Made by a program: the position numbers and the translations under genes. The notes beneath the pieces are model-generated. The model did no database searches and was not told where the DNA came from. It was given only the letters and a program-made list of their open reading frames with translations. 64,000 bases of DNA from Bacteroidota bacterium (GTDB taxonomy: Bacteria > Bacteroidota > Bacteroidia > Chitinophagales > Chitinophagaceae), in NCBI GenBank assembly GCA_947452555.1, contig CANGDH010000007.1:1-64000 (forward strand). The letters are read 5' to 3'. Positions 17,212 through 28,343 of the stretch are shown in pieces. The stretch's first letter is position 1; every line of letters begins with the position of its first letter.

Positions 17212-18309
17212 TTAGTTGTTTGTAGTTGTTTTGGATTCTGACTTTTTGGGCATCACAGCTTTAGCAGTCTTCTTCACTTTATTTAACGTTTTTATATTCG
17301 ATTTATTGTTCAATTTAGTAGGCATTTTTTTAACTACTGGCTTGACAATACCTTTATTTTTTGCGACATTTTTTTCTTTGACTAAATTAGATTTTGAACT
17401 AGCTAAAGTAGGCTTAACCATTGTCATATTTGACTTTGAGGTATCTATCTTTGTTTGAACGGAGTCCGCTTTAATTGTAGAATCCATTACCAATGCAATA
17501 TTTTCAAATGGAATAACCATCCCTGTGAATTTTATTGGCTGCAATCCTTTTTTTAAAGCAACAATTTGATTGTCAAACCTACAATCTAAAACCTGGAAAG
17601 CATTAATTCCTGAAGGAACCCAAACCTTTTTATAAAATGTATATAATCGATTTAATTTGTCTTCTAAATGTTCTACTTTACCAATCAAAACTAAATGATC
17701 ACCAATAGCTGGGACTAATTCAAAGTCACCATTGGATGCAATATTGATTTGAGCAATTTGTGCTGTAAAAAAAGAGTCGGATTTAATCGTATTTGCAAAA
17801 TAAACCATGTCTTTCAACAGCAAACTATCTGGTTTGGATAATACTGATTGATCTGATGTAAAACCAGTAAATACTGGCAATCGGAGTACTGACAATTGTC
17901 TTAGAGGAAGACGCCTCCCTTCATTATCCATATAAAAAGAATTACCACCAACTGTAAATACTCTCGCTATTGGAATTCTTTGCTCGATTTTTACTTGTAA
18001 TACCAATTTATTATCAATGAATAATTCTGCATTTTTTATCCATCCAGAAAGCTCAAGCATTTTCTCTAATGACCTCAAATTTATGGAAGCAATTGGCTGG
18101 CCTGTTTTTACATTTTGATCATTTATAAGGCCAAGAATTTCCTGCTCATAATGGAATAAAGCTTTTGTATTGTCCCCTACTAATTCAACTTGAATATCCT
18201 TACACTTCTTTCCGCCTTTTTCTTGCCAAGCTACAACGAACAAAACTACTAGTGCAATTGCTGCTATGGCCCACAATACTTTGAATAATATATTTTTCCA
18301 GTTTTGCAT
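17212..18309 (-). CDS. ftsQ: Cell division protein FtsQ/DivIB
   Basis: A bitopic division protein with a short cytoplasmic N-terminus and one transmembrane helix (about 10-28, VLWAIAAIALVVLFVVAW). A POTRA-like region follows (about 35-120, with SLEKMLELSGWIKNAELFID), then a beta domain containing FYMDNEGRRLPLRQ and ALDxRFD-like VLDCRFDNQIVALKKG. The C-terminal 75 residues are a Lys/Thr/Ser-rich extension of low complexity, probably disordered. It connects murC (4-nt gap) and ftsA (11-nt gap) in the dcw cluster. FtsQ links early and late divisome proteins (family knowledge). Confidence 0.92.
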   Translation of the reverse strand: MQNWKNILFKVLWAIAAIALVVLFVVAWQEKGGKKCKDIQVELVGDNTKALFHYEQEILGLINDQNVKTGQPIASINLRSLEKMLELSGWIKNAELFIDNKLVLQVKIEQRIPIARVFTVGGNSFYMDNEGRRLPLRQLSVLRLPVFTGFTSDQSVLSKPDSLLLKDMVYFANTIKSDSFFTAQIAQINIASNGDFELVPAIGDHLVLIGKVEHLEDKLNRLYTFYKKVWVPSGINAFQVLDCRFDNQIVALKKGLQPIKFTGMVIPFENIALVMDSTIKADSVQTKIDTSKSNMTMVKPTLASSKSNLVKEKNVAKNKGIVKPVVKKMPTKLNNKSNIKTLNKVKKTAKAVMPKKSESKTTTNN

Positions 18310-18312
18310 ATG

Positions 18313-19671
18313 CTATTTGGTAAGAATATCTTTAATTTTTGTAATGCAAACATCTATATCGCCAGCCCCTGCCATTACAATTAACTTGTCATTTGTTGTA
18401 GCCGCCCAATCCAACAACTCCTCTTTGCTCATCACTTTTTTATGCTTCAATTTCATCTTATCTAATAACATTTCACTAGTAACTCCAAATATTGGCAATT
18501 CTCTTGCAGGATAAATTGGAAGTAAAATGACTTCGTCTGCCTTATCTAATGTTTCAATAAAGCCCTTAGCCTGATCCTGCGTTCTTGAATATAAATGCGG
18601 TTGGAAAACCAATACCATTTTCTCATTTGGATATAAACTTCTTACCCCACTTATTAATGCGTTTAATTCTTCTGGATGATGCGCGTAGTCATCTATTAAT
18701 ACTTTATTGCTTGTTTTAACTTTGTATTCAAATCTGCGTTTAACACCCATAAAAGCAGCAACTGCAGCTTTTATTTTTTCCGAATCAATATCTAATGTTA
18801 AAGCAATTGCCATTGCTGCAGTGGCATTTTCAACGTTATGCAAACCACCCATATTTAAAATAACATCCTTTACTATTCCTCCAGGATACACTAAATCAAA
18901 ATGATATGATCCATCAACCACTTTTAAATTGGTAGTATGATAGTGTGCTTTTGGTTCATTATATGAATATGATAAAATAGTTTTTTGATTAGGATTTACT
19001 GGAAAATCAGTAGCGTACTTCTGAATTAAATTTCCACCTGGCTTAATTTTATCAGTGTATTGACCGAAAGCCTTTAATACTTCTTCAGCTGTTCCATAGA
19101 TATCTAAATGGTCTGGATCTACTGCTGTAACTACTGCAATATTGGGCGATAATTTTAAAAAGCTTCTATCATATTCATCTGCTTCAACAACTACCACATT
19201 CTTCTCATCACTCCAGAAATTAGTTCCATAGTTAGAAGCTATCCCACCTAAAAAAGCATTACATCCATATCCAGTATGTCTTAAAATATGTGCAGTCATC
19301 GAAGTCGTAGTAGTTTTACCATGTGTTCCTGCAATACCAATAGTAAAAGCATTTTCAGTAACCCATTGTAAAACATCACTTCTCTTAACAACATTATATC
19401 CATTATCTCTCAGATAATTTAATTCTTTATGTTCCACTGGAATAGCAGGAGTATAAACAACAACTGTTGCCAATTTATCTATTTGATTAATATCATCTTC
19501 AAAGTGGATACAAATTCCCTCCTTTATTAGATCTTCCGTTAAAGCAGTTGGTGTTTTGTCATAGCCACTTACTTTAACACCTTGTGTATTAAAATATCTT
19601 GCTAATGCACTCATTCCAATACCTCCAATGCCAACAAAATATATGTTCTTGATATTTGTAAGTGGATTCAT
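18313..19671 (-). CDS. murC: UDP-N-acetylmuramate--L-alanine ligase MurC
   Basis: Cytoplasmic Mur ligase that adds L-Ala to UDP-MurNAc using ATP. The 452-residue protein has the N-terminal nucleotide-binding motif VGIGGIGMSALARYF, the central ATP-binding motif GIAGTHGKTTTTSMTAHIL, VVEADEYDRSFL and DDYAHHPEEL, the last being characteristic of MurC/Mpl. The C-terminal domain carries FQPHLYSRT, typical of MurC. It starts 2 nt after murG and ends 4 nt before ftsQ. Length is normal. Confidence 0.97.
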   Translation of the reverse strand: MNPLTNIKNIYFVGIGGIGMSALARYFNTQGVKVSGYDKTPTALTEDLIKEGICIHFEDDINQIDKLATVVVYTPAIPVEHKELNYLRDNGYNVVKRSDVLQWVTENAFTIGIAGTHGKTTTTSMTAHILRHTGYGCNAFLGGIASNYGTNFWSDEKNVVVVEADEYDRSFLKLSPNIAVVTAVDPDHLDIYGTAEEVLKAFGQYTDKIKPGGNLIQKYATDFPVNPNQKTILSYSYNEPKAHYHTTNLKVVDGSYHFDLVYPGGIVKDVILNMGGLHNVENATAAMAIALTLDIDSEKIKAAVAAFMGVKRRFEYKVKTSNKVLIDDYAHHPEELNALISGVRSLYPNEKMVLVFQPHLYSRTQDQAKGFIETLDKADEVILLPIYPARELPIFGVTSEMLLDKMKLKHKKVMSKEELLDWAATTNDKLIVMAGAGDIDVCITKIKDILTK

Positions 19672-19673
19672 GA

Positions 19674-20804
19674 TTAATTAGTCTTTGTATTTGATTCAAC
19701 TATTTCAATAATTTTTGATGCTATAATTTGATCTGCATTGTTTATTGAAAAGTGCTTAATATTAGTTTGTAATTTTTGTAAATGTTCTTCGTTATTTAAT
19801 GTTTCTAAAACAAGAGGGATAAGATTTTGCTTTACCTCATTGTCCTTTACTAATAATGCTGCTTTATCATTCACTAATAATTTTGCATTGAAAGTTTGAT
19901 GGTCTTCCGCTGCATGTGGATAAGGAACAAATACACATGCTTTGCCTGTTAAACAAATTTCAGCTACGGCCATGGCACCAGATCTACTAATTACAATATC
20001 AGCCGCGGTATAGGCAGCACTCATATCGTCAATAAAAGTATTTGTATAAACATTTGGGAAAGAGATGGCTGCCTGTTCATATTTAGCAGCATTTGTCTTC
20101 CCTGTTTGCCATATAATTTGAATATTTTTTTCAAAAATTAAAGTCAAATTTTGTAAAATTGCTTCATTTATAGAAGCTGCCCCTAGACTACCGCCAATAA
20201 TTAAAATAGTTTTTTTATTCGGTAATAATCCAAAATGCAATAAGGCATCCTCTTTAATATAACCCGCCTCTACAATATTTTTTCGAACTGGATTTCCCGA
20301 AACTATAATTTCTGATGCAGGAAAAAATGTTTCCATCCCTTTCGTTCCAGTAAAAATTTTAGTTGCATGTTTGCCTAGCCAAGTATTTGATTTTCCTGCA
20401 AATGCATTTGACTCGTGAATAAAATTAGTAATACCTAATGATTGAGCATATTTTAAAACAGGGAAACTTGAGTAACCTCCTACTCCAAATACTGCATTTG
20501 GTTTGAAATTTTTAAAAATTGCTTTTACTTGAAAAAAACTTTTAATTAGCTTAATTGGTAAAGTAAAATTTTTAAAAATATTAGTTCTATTAAAACCGGC
20601 AATTGTCAAACCTATTATTTTATAACCAGCTTGTGGTACTTTCTCCATTTCCATTTTACCACTTGCTCCAATAAATAATATTTCAGCACTAGGTCTCATT
20701 TGTTGTATAGCTTGCGCAACTGCAATAGCAGGAAAGATATGTCCTCCAGTTCCACCACCTGCAATGATGATGCGTATGTTATTATTAAGCTGACTATGCT
20801 TCAT
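19674..20804 (-). CDS. murG: UDP-N-acetylglucosamine--MurNAc-pentapeptide transferase MurG
   Basis: Membrane-associated glycosyltransferase that converts lipid I to lipid II. I chose the ATG at 20804 (MKHSQLNNNIRII), which overlaps the ftsW stop by 11 nt; the frame extends upstream but would add residues deep inside ftsW. Visible motifs are the N-terminal GGGTGGHIFPAIAVAQ loop, GVGGYSSFPVLKYA, HESNAFAGKSNTWL and the donor-site ISRSGAMAVAEICLTGKACV region followed by PYPHAAEDHQTFNA. The product is 376 residues, a normal length. Confidence 0.96.
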   Translation of the reverse strand: MKHSQLNNNIRIIIAGGGTGGHIFPAIAVAQAIQQMRPSAEILFIGASGKMEMEKVPQAGYKIIGLTIAGFNRTNIFKNFTLPIKLIKSFFQVKAIFKNFKPNAVFGVGGYSSFPVLKYAQSLGITNFIHESNAFAGKSNTWLGKHATKIFTGTKGMETFFPASEIIVSGNPVRKNIVEAGYIKEDALLHFGLLPNKKTILIIGGSLGAASINEAILQNLTLIFEKNIQIIWQTGKTNAAKYEQAAISFPNVYTNTFIDDMSAAYTAADIVISRSGAMAVAEICLTGKACVFVPYPHAAEDHQTFNAKLLVNDKAALLVKDNEVKQNLIPLVLETLNNEEHLQKLQTNIKHFSINNADQIIASKIIEIVESNTKTN

Positions 20805-22104
20805 TTTCAATTTCAGAATTATCGGCAGGTATTTCAATTTCAGTTTCTAATGGCGCTCTTCCCTCTATTTGTTCCACGTTCTTAGCTACACTTAATATTA
20901 ACCCAATAGAACAACAAGTAAATATAAATGAGCTTCCTCCCATACTTACCAAAGGCAATGTGACTCCAGTAACTGGTACAATGGCTACATTAACTGCCAT
21001 GTTTGCGACCGCTTGTATTACCATTGTGAAACTTAATCCCAATGCTAAAAATGCACCAAATGCATATGGACATTTTCGAAATATTTTAATACACCTAAAT
21101 AAAAAAACTAGATAAATAAATATGATAAATGCCGCACCAATTAAACCATATTCTTCAATGATAATAGAATATATAAAATCATTATAGGCCTGTGGTAAGA
21201 AATTTCTTTGTCTACTATTTCCTGGTCCTAAACCAAAAAAGATACTTCCATTAGCTATGGCAATTTTGGCTTGTTGTACTTGATAAGGAACTTCATTTTT
21301 ATCTGCGTACATAAAATCCTGTACCCTACTTACCCATGTTCCAAATCTTCCAAATCCTTTCATTTTCTCTGCTACTACAGGTTTACTTTCTGAAGCACTC
21401 CTGTTTGATTTATGCGTTGCCATTGCAACACTTATAATGATCACAACGGGAACCATTGCCACTAATATGGTTAGCCCGATATGCTTAAAACTGATTCTTC
21501 CAATAAACATTAATAATAAAGATGTCGCTCCAGTCAATAAGGCATTAGATAAATTTGCTGGCATAATTAACCCACATATTATAAATACAGGAACAATAAC
21601 TGGTAAGAAGCCTTTCCTAAAGTCCTTAATTACTTCCTGCTTCTTACTTAATACTTTAGAGATATACATAAATAGCGCCAACTTTGCCACATCACTACTT
21701 TGTATAGTTAAATTAATTATTGGCAATTTAATCCATCTACTACCTTCATTAATTTTAGCACCAAAAAACAAAGTGTATATTAATAATGGAATAGAAAGCG
21801 CAAACATAATAGTTGCGATTCTTGAAAACATCGTATAATTCACTCTGTGTAACCCAAAAATTACTAGCAGTCCAAGTAATGTGAACGCTAATTGTTTGAA
21901 TAAATACATACTCGTATTTCCGCGATACATTTTATAAGCCAACGAACCCGTTGCACTATAAACAACCAAGATTGAAATTAGTGACAATACAATGACTAAC
22001 CCCCATATATATTTATCACCTCTTGTTCTTTGGTCCAAGTGTTCTTTCATGCCACCAATAGTTGGCATTTGCGAAAATAATTTGTCTGTAATCTCGTTAA
22101 ACAT
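20794..22104 (-). CDS. ftsW: Septal peptidoglycan polymerase FtsW (SEDS family)
   Basis: A polytopic SEDS glycosyltransferase that polymerises lipid II at the septum with FtsI. The 436-residue protein has about ten hydrophobic segments and the SEDS motifs KQLAFTLLGLLVIF, GSRWIKLP, QPSD-like IQSSDVAKLALFMYISK and VTGVTLPLVSMGGSSFIFTC near the C-terminus. It begins with a cytoplasmic segment of about 30 residues. It overlaps murD by one base at its start and murG at its end, which indicates translational coupling. Confidence 0.96.
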   Translation of the reverse strand: MFNEITDKLFSQMPTIGGMKEHLDQRTRGDKYIWGLVIVLSLISILVVYSATGSLAYKMYRGNTSMYLFKQLAFTLLGLLVIFGLHRVNYTMFSRIATIMFALSIPLLIYTLFFGAKINEGSRWIKLPIINLTIQSSDVAKLALFMYISKVLSKKQEVIKDFRKGFLPVIVPVFIICGLIMPANLSNALLTGATSLLLMFIGRISFKHIGLTILVAMVPVVIIISVAMATHKSNRSASESKPVVAEKMKGFGRFGTWVSRVQDFMYADKNEVPYQVQQAKIAIANGSIFFGLGPGNSRQRNFLPQAYNDFIYSIIIEEYGLIGAAFIIFIYLVFLFRCIKIFRKCPYAFGAFLALGLSFTMVIQAVANMAVNVAIVPVTGVTLPLVSMGGSSFIFTCCSIGLILSVAKNVEQIEGRAPLETEIEIPADNSEIENEA

Positions 22105-23444
22105 TATAGTTCTTTTACGCTCTCTTTAAATTGACAACCTCTATCCTCATAATTTTTAAATAAATCAAAACTTGCACAAGCAGGACTCAATAAAACAACG
22201 TCACCCTTCTCTGACAATGCAAACGCAGCGTCTACTGCACTCTTAGCAGTGTTTACTTCAATAATATTTACCACTTTGTCTTTAAAAAATTCTATAATTT
22301 TTTTATTATCAGTTCCCATACAAATAATTGCTTTTACTTTTTCCTTAACAAGTTCTGCAATTAATTCATAATCATTCCCCTTATCAACTCCACCTAAAAT
22401 TAATACAGTAGGTTTTTGCATACTCTCTAATGCATACCATGTGCTATTTACATTCGTTGCTTTACTATCATTTATAAAATCAACTCCTCGAACAGTTGCA
22501 ACAAATTCCATTCTATGTTCTAGACTATGAAAATTGCTTACCGCTTCACGAATTTTTTCTTTTCTAATACCTAATGTACTTGCTGCAATACTTGCAGCCA
22601 TAGTATTATAAGCATTATGTTTACCTTTTAAAGCGAAATCATAAATACTCATTGTAACGCGTTCTTCTTGGATTTTAATCATCATTTGGTCATTCTTGAT
22701 GTAAGCTCCTTTTTTTACTTCTTGTTTCATAGAAAATGGTAGTGGGTTAGTATTGGTAGTTAGTTGTTCTAAATGTTTTACAATTATCTCGTCGTCGATA
22801 CAATAAATGAAATAATCCTGTGTAGTTTGGTTTTCAATCACTCTAAACTTACTCTTGATATAATTTTCAAACTGGTAATTATATCTATCTAAATGGTCTT
22901 CTGTAATATTTAATAAAATTGCTATGTCTGGTTTGAAATAATGGATATCATCTAATTGAAAAGAACTTATTTCAATTACATACAATGCTTTAGGATCAAT
23001 TGCAATTTGTCTTGCAAATGAATAGCCAATATTACCAACCATTGCAACGTCTTCTTGTGCAATCTTACAAATATGATATAATAATGCAGTAGTTGTACTC
23101 TTTCCATTGCTTCCTGTTATTGCTGCAATTTTACTTTCCCCTTTGTATCTGTATCCGAATTCAATTTCACTTATAACTGGAATTCCTTTTGCTCTTATCG
23201 CTTTTACCAACTCATTCTTTTCTGGAATACCCGGGCTCTTCATTACTTCGTCTGCTTCTAATATTCTTTCAACACTATGAAATCCTGATTCAAACTCTAT
23301 TTCATTTTGCTCTAACTCTTTCAAGTATATTGCTTTAATTACGCTAGCATCTGATACAAACACATCATAGCCTTTTTGCTTAGCTAACAATGCAGTACCA
23401 ATTCCACTCTCCCCCGCTCCTAATATGACTATTTTTTTTGCCAC
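22104..23444 (-). CDS. murD: UDP-N-acetylmuramoylalanine--D-glutamate ligase MurD
   Basis: Cytoplasmic Mur ligase that adds D-Glu. The 446-residue product has the Rossmann start KKIVILGAGESGIGTALLAK, ATP-binding AAITGSNGKSTTTALLYHI, GNIGYSFA, EISSFQLD, NITEDHLDRY, and C-terminal INDSKATNVNSTWYAL and LILGGVDKGNDY, all expected for MurD. It ends with LLSPACASFDLFKNYEDRG, a strong MurD marker. Its stop overlaps the ftsW start, and mraY lies 3 nt upstream. Confidence 0.97.
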   Translation of the reverse strand: MAKKIVILGAGESGIGTALLAKQKGYDVFVSDASVIKAIYLKELEQNEIEFESGFHSVERILEADEVMKSPGIPEKNELVKAIRAKGIPVISEIEFGYRYKGESKIAAITGSNGKSTTTALLYHICKIAQEDVAMVGNIGYSFARQIAIDPKALYVIEISSFQLDDIHYFKPDIAILLNITEDHLDRYNYQFENYIKSKFRVIENQTTQDYFIYCIDDEIIVKHLEQLTTNTNPLPFSMKQEVKKGAYIKNDQMMIKIQEERVTMSIYDFALKGKHNAYNTMAASIAASTLGIRKEKIREAVSNFHSLEHRMEFVATVRGVDFINDSKATNVNSTWYALESMQKPTVLILGGVDKGNDYELIAELVKEKVKAIICMGTDNKKIIEFFKDKVVNIIEVNTAKSAVDAAFALSEKGDVVLLSPACASFDLFKNYEDRGCQFKESVKEL

Positions 23445-23447
23445 AGT

Positions 23448-24761
23448 TTATCTTGTCTTTAATGTTAATATAGATGCAACAACTAATAATATTGTAATAA
23501 TCCAGAATCTTACTGCAATTTTACTTTCATGAAAACCTTTCTTTTGATAGTGATGATGTAATGGACTCATTAAAAATACTCTACGACCCTCTCCATATTT
23601 TTTTCTGGTATACTTAAAATAACTAACCTGTATTATAACACTTAAGTTTTCAATTAAGAATACACCACAAAAAATTGGGATTAATAACTCTTTTCTTACA
23701 ATAATTGCAAGTGAAGCAATGATTCCTCCTAATGCTAAACTTCCAGTGTCGCCCATGAAAACCTGCGCAGGGTATGCGTTGTACCATAAAAAACCTATGC
23801 ATCCACCAACAAATGCGCCAACAAATATGGACAGTTCTCCTAGATTAGGAATGTACATTACATTTAAATAGTCTGCAAATACATAGTTACCACTTACATA
23901 GACAAAAATTCCTAATGCAGCACCAATAATAGCGCTAACGCCTGCAGCTAAGCCGTCTAGTCCATCTGTAATATTGGCTCCATTAGAAACTGCTGTTACA
24001 ATAAATGTTACAATTAAGATATAAACTATCCATGTATATTTTTCAGCACCTGGACCAATCCAACTCACTAATTTGCTATAGTTAAACTCATGATTTTTTA
24101 CAAATGGAATAGTTGTGATGGGAGTTTTTACTTTTACAAAACGACGCTCTACTCCATTAATAGTATGAATAACAATATCAGCTCCTTTTGCAACATGTTC
24201 TCCTTTCTGCAAGCTTGCACTTACATTCGAAGTAATAATTTCACGCTCAACTGTAACAGCATTACTGAAATATAATGTCACTCCAATTATAATACCTAAA
24301 CCAACCTGTCCAATTATTTTAGACACTCCTGCTAATCCATCACTATCTTTCTTTTTATAGGTATCGCCGCTGCTCATTGCAACTTTCCTTGCTCTAATTT
24401 TAAAATAATCGTCTATAAAACCAATTAATCCTAACCATATAGTGCACAAAACCATTAAACGGATATACACCTTATCTAGATTTGCAAATAACAATGTTGG
24501 AATTAAAATACTCAACAAAATAATAATACCTCCCATTGTTGGAGTTCCTTTTTTTTGTTGCTCGCCTGCTAAACCAAGTTCTCTTACTGACTCACCAATT
24601 TGTTTCTTTTGTAAAAACAAGATCATTTTTTTACCATAAACTGTTGCGATAAATAATGACATTAAAATAGCCATCGCGATTCTGAAGGTCAAAAATTGAA
24701 ATGCACCCAGTCCAGGAATATTAAAAGATTTGTCAAGCCAAGAAAATAATTGATATAGCAT
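23448..24761 (-). CDS. mraY: Phospho-N-acetylmuramoyl-pentapeptide transferase MraY
   Basis: An integral membrane transferase that makes lipid I from UDP-MurNAc-pentapeptide and undecaprenyl phosphate. The 437-residue protein has the family motifs [50 protein letters not shown] and the C-terminal [17 protein letters not shown]. It is about 75 residues longer than proteobacterial MraY because of an extracytoplasmic insertion at about 175-235 (with [20 protein letters not shown]). To my knowledge such insertions are common in Bacteroidota. It lies 4 nt after murE. Confidence 0.97.
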   Translation of the reverse strand: MLYQLFSWLDKSFNIPGLGAFQFLTFRIAMAILMSLFIATVYGKKMILFLQKKQIGESVRELGLAGEQQKKGTPTMGGIIILLSILIPTLLFANLDKVYIRLMVLCTIWLGLIGFIDDYFKIRARKVAMSSGDTYKKKDSDGLAGVSKIIGQVGLGIIIGVTLYFSNAVTVEREIITSNVSASLQKGEHVAKGADIVIHTINGVERRFVKVKTPITTIPFVKNHEFNYSKLVSWIGPGAEKYTWIVYILIVTFIVTAVSNGANITDGLDGLAAGVSAIIGAALGIFVYVSGNYVFADYLNVMYIPNLGELSIFVGAFVGGCIGFLWYNAYPAQVFMGDTGSLALGGIIASLAIIVRKELLIPIFCGVFLIENLSVIIQVSYFKYTRKKYGEGRRVFLMSPLHHHYQKKGFHESKIAVRFWIITILLVVASILTLKTR

Positions 24762-24765
24762 ATGC

Positions 24766-26229
24766 TTATTTTTCTAGTTCTTTAAATAGGTTTTGTAAAA
24801 TTTGTTTATCGTCAAAATCAGACTTGACTCCTTTAATATCTTGGTATTTTTCATGCCCCTTTCCAGCTACCAAAATAATATCTCCTTTATTTGCAAAACT
24901 CACAGCAGCTTTAATGGCTTCTCTTCTATCAACGATCTTGATATATTTTCTTTTTGCAGCACTAGTCAATCCTTGTTCCATATCGTTTAAGATTTCGTTA
25001 GGATCTTCAGAACGAGGATTATCACTTGTTAAAAATACTTTAGTGCTTAAATCACAAGCAACTTGTGCCATAATTGGACGCTTAGACTTATCTCTGTCTC
25101 CACCACATCCCACAACAGTTATTACTTGTTCGCCCCCTTTTCTTAATTTGGCAATTGTCTCTAAAACATTTTCTAATGCGTCTGGAGTGTGCGCATAGTC
25201 TACAATTCCTATAATCTGTTGATCACTTATGATATAATCAAATCTACCTTCTGCTCCTGTTAAGGCACTTAATACTGTTAAAATAGTTTGAGCAGTTTCT
25301 CCTAATTGAATGGCTACTCCATATACAGCTAAAAAATTATAGGCATTGAAAATCCCAATCATTCTGCAATGCACTTCAATATCATTCACTAATAAAACTA
25401 AGCCGCTTAATTGATTCTCTAAAATCTTACCTTTAAAGGTAGCTGGAGCGTGTAATGCATATGTTAACTTTTTAGCTTTTGTATCCATTAACATATTCGC
25501 ACCGTTCTTGTCATCTAAATTGGATAAAGCAAAAGCAGTACTTGGCAAATGATCGAAAAATGATTTCTTTACAGCTAGATATGCTTCAAATGTTTGGTGA
25601 TAATCTAAATGATCCAATGTAATATTTGTAAATGCTCCGCCAGTAAAATGCAATCCAGTTGTTCTGTGCTGATGAATCGCATGACTACTTACTTCCATAA
25701 ATACATGTGTACATCCTGCAGTAATCATTTGGCTCAACAAATGATTCAAACTAATTGCATCAGGTGTGGTGTGCGTAGCTGTTTTAACCTCTTTCCCAAT
25801 ATGGTTTTGAACTGTACTAATTAAACCACATGTATATCCAAGTTCCGTAAATAATTTGTATAATAAAGTTGCTACTGTTGTTTTGCCATTGGTGCCAGTA
25901 ACACCCACTAATTTCATTTTTGTTGAAGGCTCTTCATAAAACTGATGCGCCATAATAGCAACAGCCTCATGCGTATTCGCCACTACAATATATGTAATGT
26001 CAACTTTTTGCATTTCAGGCATTGTTTCGCAAATAATTACAGTTGCCCCTTTTTCGATAGCAGTGTCAATGAATCCGTGTCCGTCTACTTGAACTCCTTT
26101 AATAGCAACAAATACAGTTCCTTTAGTAACTTTTCTAGAATCAATTTGTATATCATTGATAGCCATATCTGTTGAACCAAAAACATCTCTTAATGCTACA
26201 CCGAATAATATGGATTGTAATGATTTCAT
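24766..26229 (-). CDS. murE: UDP-MurNAc-L-Ala-D-Glu--meso-diaminopimelate ligase MurE
   Basis: Cytoplasmic Mur ligase that adds the third stem-peptide residue. The 487-residue protein shows [16 protein letters not shown], the ATP loop [44 protein letters not shown] and [14 protein letters not shown]. The C-terminal [17 protein letters not shown] contains the DNPR motif that selects meso-diaminopimelate over lysine, so the wall should be of the m-DAP type. It abuts ftsI by a 1-base overlap. Confidence 0.97.
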   Translation of the reverse strand: MKSLQSILFGVALRDVFGSTDMAINDIQIDSRKVTKGTVFVAIKGVQVDGHGFIDTAIEKGATVIICETMPEMQKVDITYIVVANTHEAVAIMAHQFYEEPSTKMKLVGVTGTNGKTTVATLLYKLFTELGYTCGLISTVQNHIGKEVKTATHTTPDAISLNHLLSQMITAGCTHVFMEVSSHAIHQHRTTGLHFTGGAFTNITLDHLDYHQTFEAYLAVKKSFFDHLPSTAFALSNLDDKNGANMLMDTKAKKLTYALHAPATFKGKILENQLSGLVLLVNDIEVHCRMIGIFNAYNFLAVYGVAIQLGETAQTILTVLSALTGAEGRFDYIISDQQIIGIVDYAHTPDALENVLETIAKLRKGGEQVITVVGCGGDRDKSKRPIMAQVACDLSTKVFLTSDNPRSEDPNEILNDMEQGLTSAAKRKYIKIVDRREAIKAAVSFANKGDIILVAGKGHEKYQDIKGVKSDFDDKQILQNLFKELEK

Positions 26230-28343
26230 TAGTTTAACTCTAGTTGAATTAATTGTCCTTTTTGAATATACTGCCCTTGATTAATACTTTGTTTAACTAC
26301 TTTACCTCTTCCAATACACTTTACTAATAAACCCTTCTGCTCACATAACCATAATGCATCTTGCAATTTCATCCCTGCTATATTGGGCATCGTACTATCT
26401 GAAATTATTTGTATTGTAGCTTGCGCATTTTTACCTGCTCCTTTTAATTGTATCCATTCTGTATTAATTGCTGAAGAATCTTGATATGGAATTTGCAATT
26501 GCTTAGCTATTGTTTGTAATGACATCTTAGAAACAGCGTAATTAAATACAGTACTATCTTTAATTGCAAATACTGGTGGTGTGTCTAGTTTATTATTAAT
26601 ATAGGTTGAATATAATCTGTCCGCTATGTCTTTGAAAACTGGTCCCGCAACAGATGCCCCAAAATGATTTGCTGCATGTGGGTGATTTATAATTATTACT
26701 GCTATAGTATATTGCGGATTTTCTGCTGGAAAATAACCTACAAATGAAGATTGAAAGATACTTTCACTATAAGCTTTTGTTCCATTTGCTACCAGTGCAG
26801 TGCCTGTTTTCCCTGCAACCTTATACAAACTGCCTGCAAATAATTTCTTCCCAGTACCATTAGTACAAACTCCTTCTAAAGCAGTATGCAAAGCTTTAAT
26901 GGTAGAAGGAGAACATACTGGTTGACTATAGGCATGAGGTAATTTATTTTTTAATACTCTACCTTCCTCATGTATACTATTCACTAAATATGGACGCATC
27001 ATAATTCCGTTATTAGCAATACTGTTATATAGTGTAAGTGTTTGAATTGGGGCAACTGCAATTCCATAACCAAAAGCCATCCAAGGTAAAGTTGTGTTTG
27101 CCCAAAATTTACTTTCTGGACGAGTTACTTGAGGTCTCCCTTCTCCCATTAAGTCAATACCAGAAATAGAGTCTAATCTTAGTCTCGATAAATATTTAAA
27201 ATAGTTTTGAGGATGTTCATTAAAAGAACCTAATGCTAATTTCGCCATTCCCACATTTGAGCTTTCTTCAAACGCTTCTAATACTGTTGCCTCATGCTTT
27301 CCATGAACTTCTGCATCTTTAACAGTTCTACCTGCGTATGACCATACTCCACCTTCTAAATTTAATTTAGAGTTTAAAGTAATTTTTCCATCTTCTAACG
27401 CAGATAAAAGGGTAACTAATTTGAATGTTGATCCAGGTTCCGTAGCTCGTAATGCATAGTTTAAATTTTCAGCATATTGCCCTTCCCCTATTTTCCCCAG
27501 ATTAGCAATAGACTTAATTTTACCAGTTTTAACTTCCATGACCATTGCAACACCTGAAGTAGCATCATTTTTAATCATCATTTTCTTTAATGCATCTTCC
27601 GTAACTTCTTGTATAAAAACATCAATAGTACTCACAATGTCTTTCCCAGTTTCTGGAGCAATTTCAAATTCGCCTTCTTGAACAGGAACTGTTACACCTC
27701 CTGCAATTGCTCTTACTAATTGACGACCATTTCGACCACTTAATACAGTGTCATAAGATTTTTCTAAACCGACTTTATTTTCGTCTCTTGCCAAGCCAAT
27801 TGTCCTATATCCAATATTTTCATATGGATTCAATCTTACGCTTCTTTCTAGTGCAATCATTCCACTCTTATATCTTCCTAATTTAAATAAGGGGAATTTT
27901 ACTAATTGCAAATATTGACGATACTTTAATTTCTTTTTTAGTTCATAATTACCTTCATTTGACTCGTATGCTTTAGTCAAACTTGATTTATACTTCTCAG
28001 CAGACTGATCTTTGAATAAATCTGAAAGACAAATACTTAATGAATCAATATTTTCTCTAAAAGCCTTTCCATTTTTTTCATGTAATGGCTCAACTCTAAA
28101 ATCAATAGTGATGTCAAATTCTGGAACGTTTGTACTTAACATTTGCCCGTCCTCACTATATATAGTCCCTCTAGCAGCAGGAATTTCAACTATTCTTTGA
28201 TGTAAACTATCACTCAATCCTCTCCAATAATTTCCTTGAACTTGTTGAATATAAAATGCTTTTCCTAAAATAAGAATGCAAACAGCTACTACTAAAATGT
28301 AGCTTAAATAAACTCTCCATAATATGTCGCGTTTTACATCCAT
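26229..28343 (-). CDS. ftsI: Septal peptidoglycan transpeptidase (PBP3/FtsI-type) with PASTA domain
   Basis: Class B penicillin-binding protein that cross-links septal peptidoglycan with FtsW. The 704-residue protein has an N-terminal membrane anchor (about 8-28), a pedestal/dimerisation domain (RGTIYSEDGQMLSTNVPE), and a transpeptidase domain with STFK in ATEPGSTFKLVTLL, SSN in EESSNVGMAKL and KTGT in VAGKTGTALVAN. The last 60 residues form one PASTA domain (MPNIAGMKLQDALWLCEQKG). Both ends overlap neighbours by one base (ftsL, murE). Confidence 0.95.
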   Translation of the reverse strand: MDVKRDILWRVYLSYILVVAVCILILGKAFYIQQVQGNYWRGLSDSLHQRIVEIPAARGTIYSEDGQMLSTNVPEFDITIDFRVEPLHEKNGKAFRENIDSLSICLSDLFKDQSAEKYKSSLTKAYESNEGNYELKKKLKYRQYLQLVKFPLFKLGRYKSGMIALERSVRLNPYENIGYRTIGLARDENKVGLEKSYDTVLSGRNGRQLVRAIAGGVTVPVQEGEFEIAPETGKDIVSTIDVFIQEVTEDALKKMMIKNDATSGVAMVMEVKTGKIKSIANLGKIGEGQYAENLNYALRATEPGSTFKLVTLLSALEDGKITLNSKLNLEGGVWSYAGRTVKDAEVHGKHEATVLEAFEESSNVGMAKLALGSFNEHPQNYFKYLSRLRLDSISGIDLMGEGRPQVTRPESKFWANTTLPWMAFGYGIAVAPIQTLTLYNSIANNGIMMRPYLVNSIHEEGRVLKNKLPHAYSQPVCSPSTIKALHTALEGVCTNGTGKKLFAGSLYKVAGKTGTALVANGTKAYSESIFQSSFVGYFPAENPQYTIAVIIINHPHAANHFGASVAGPVFKDIADRLYSTYINNKLDTPPVFAIKDSTVFNYAVSKMSLQTIAKQLQIPYQDSSAINTEWIQLKGAGKNAQATIQIISDSTMPNIAGMKLQDALWLCEQKGLLVKCIGRGKVVKQSINQGQYIQKGQLIQLELN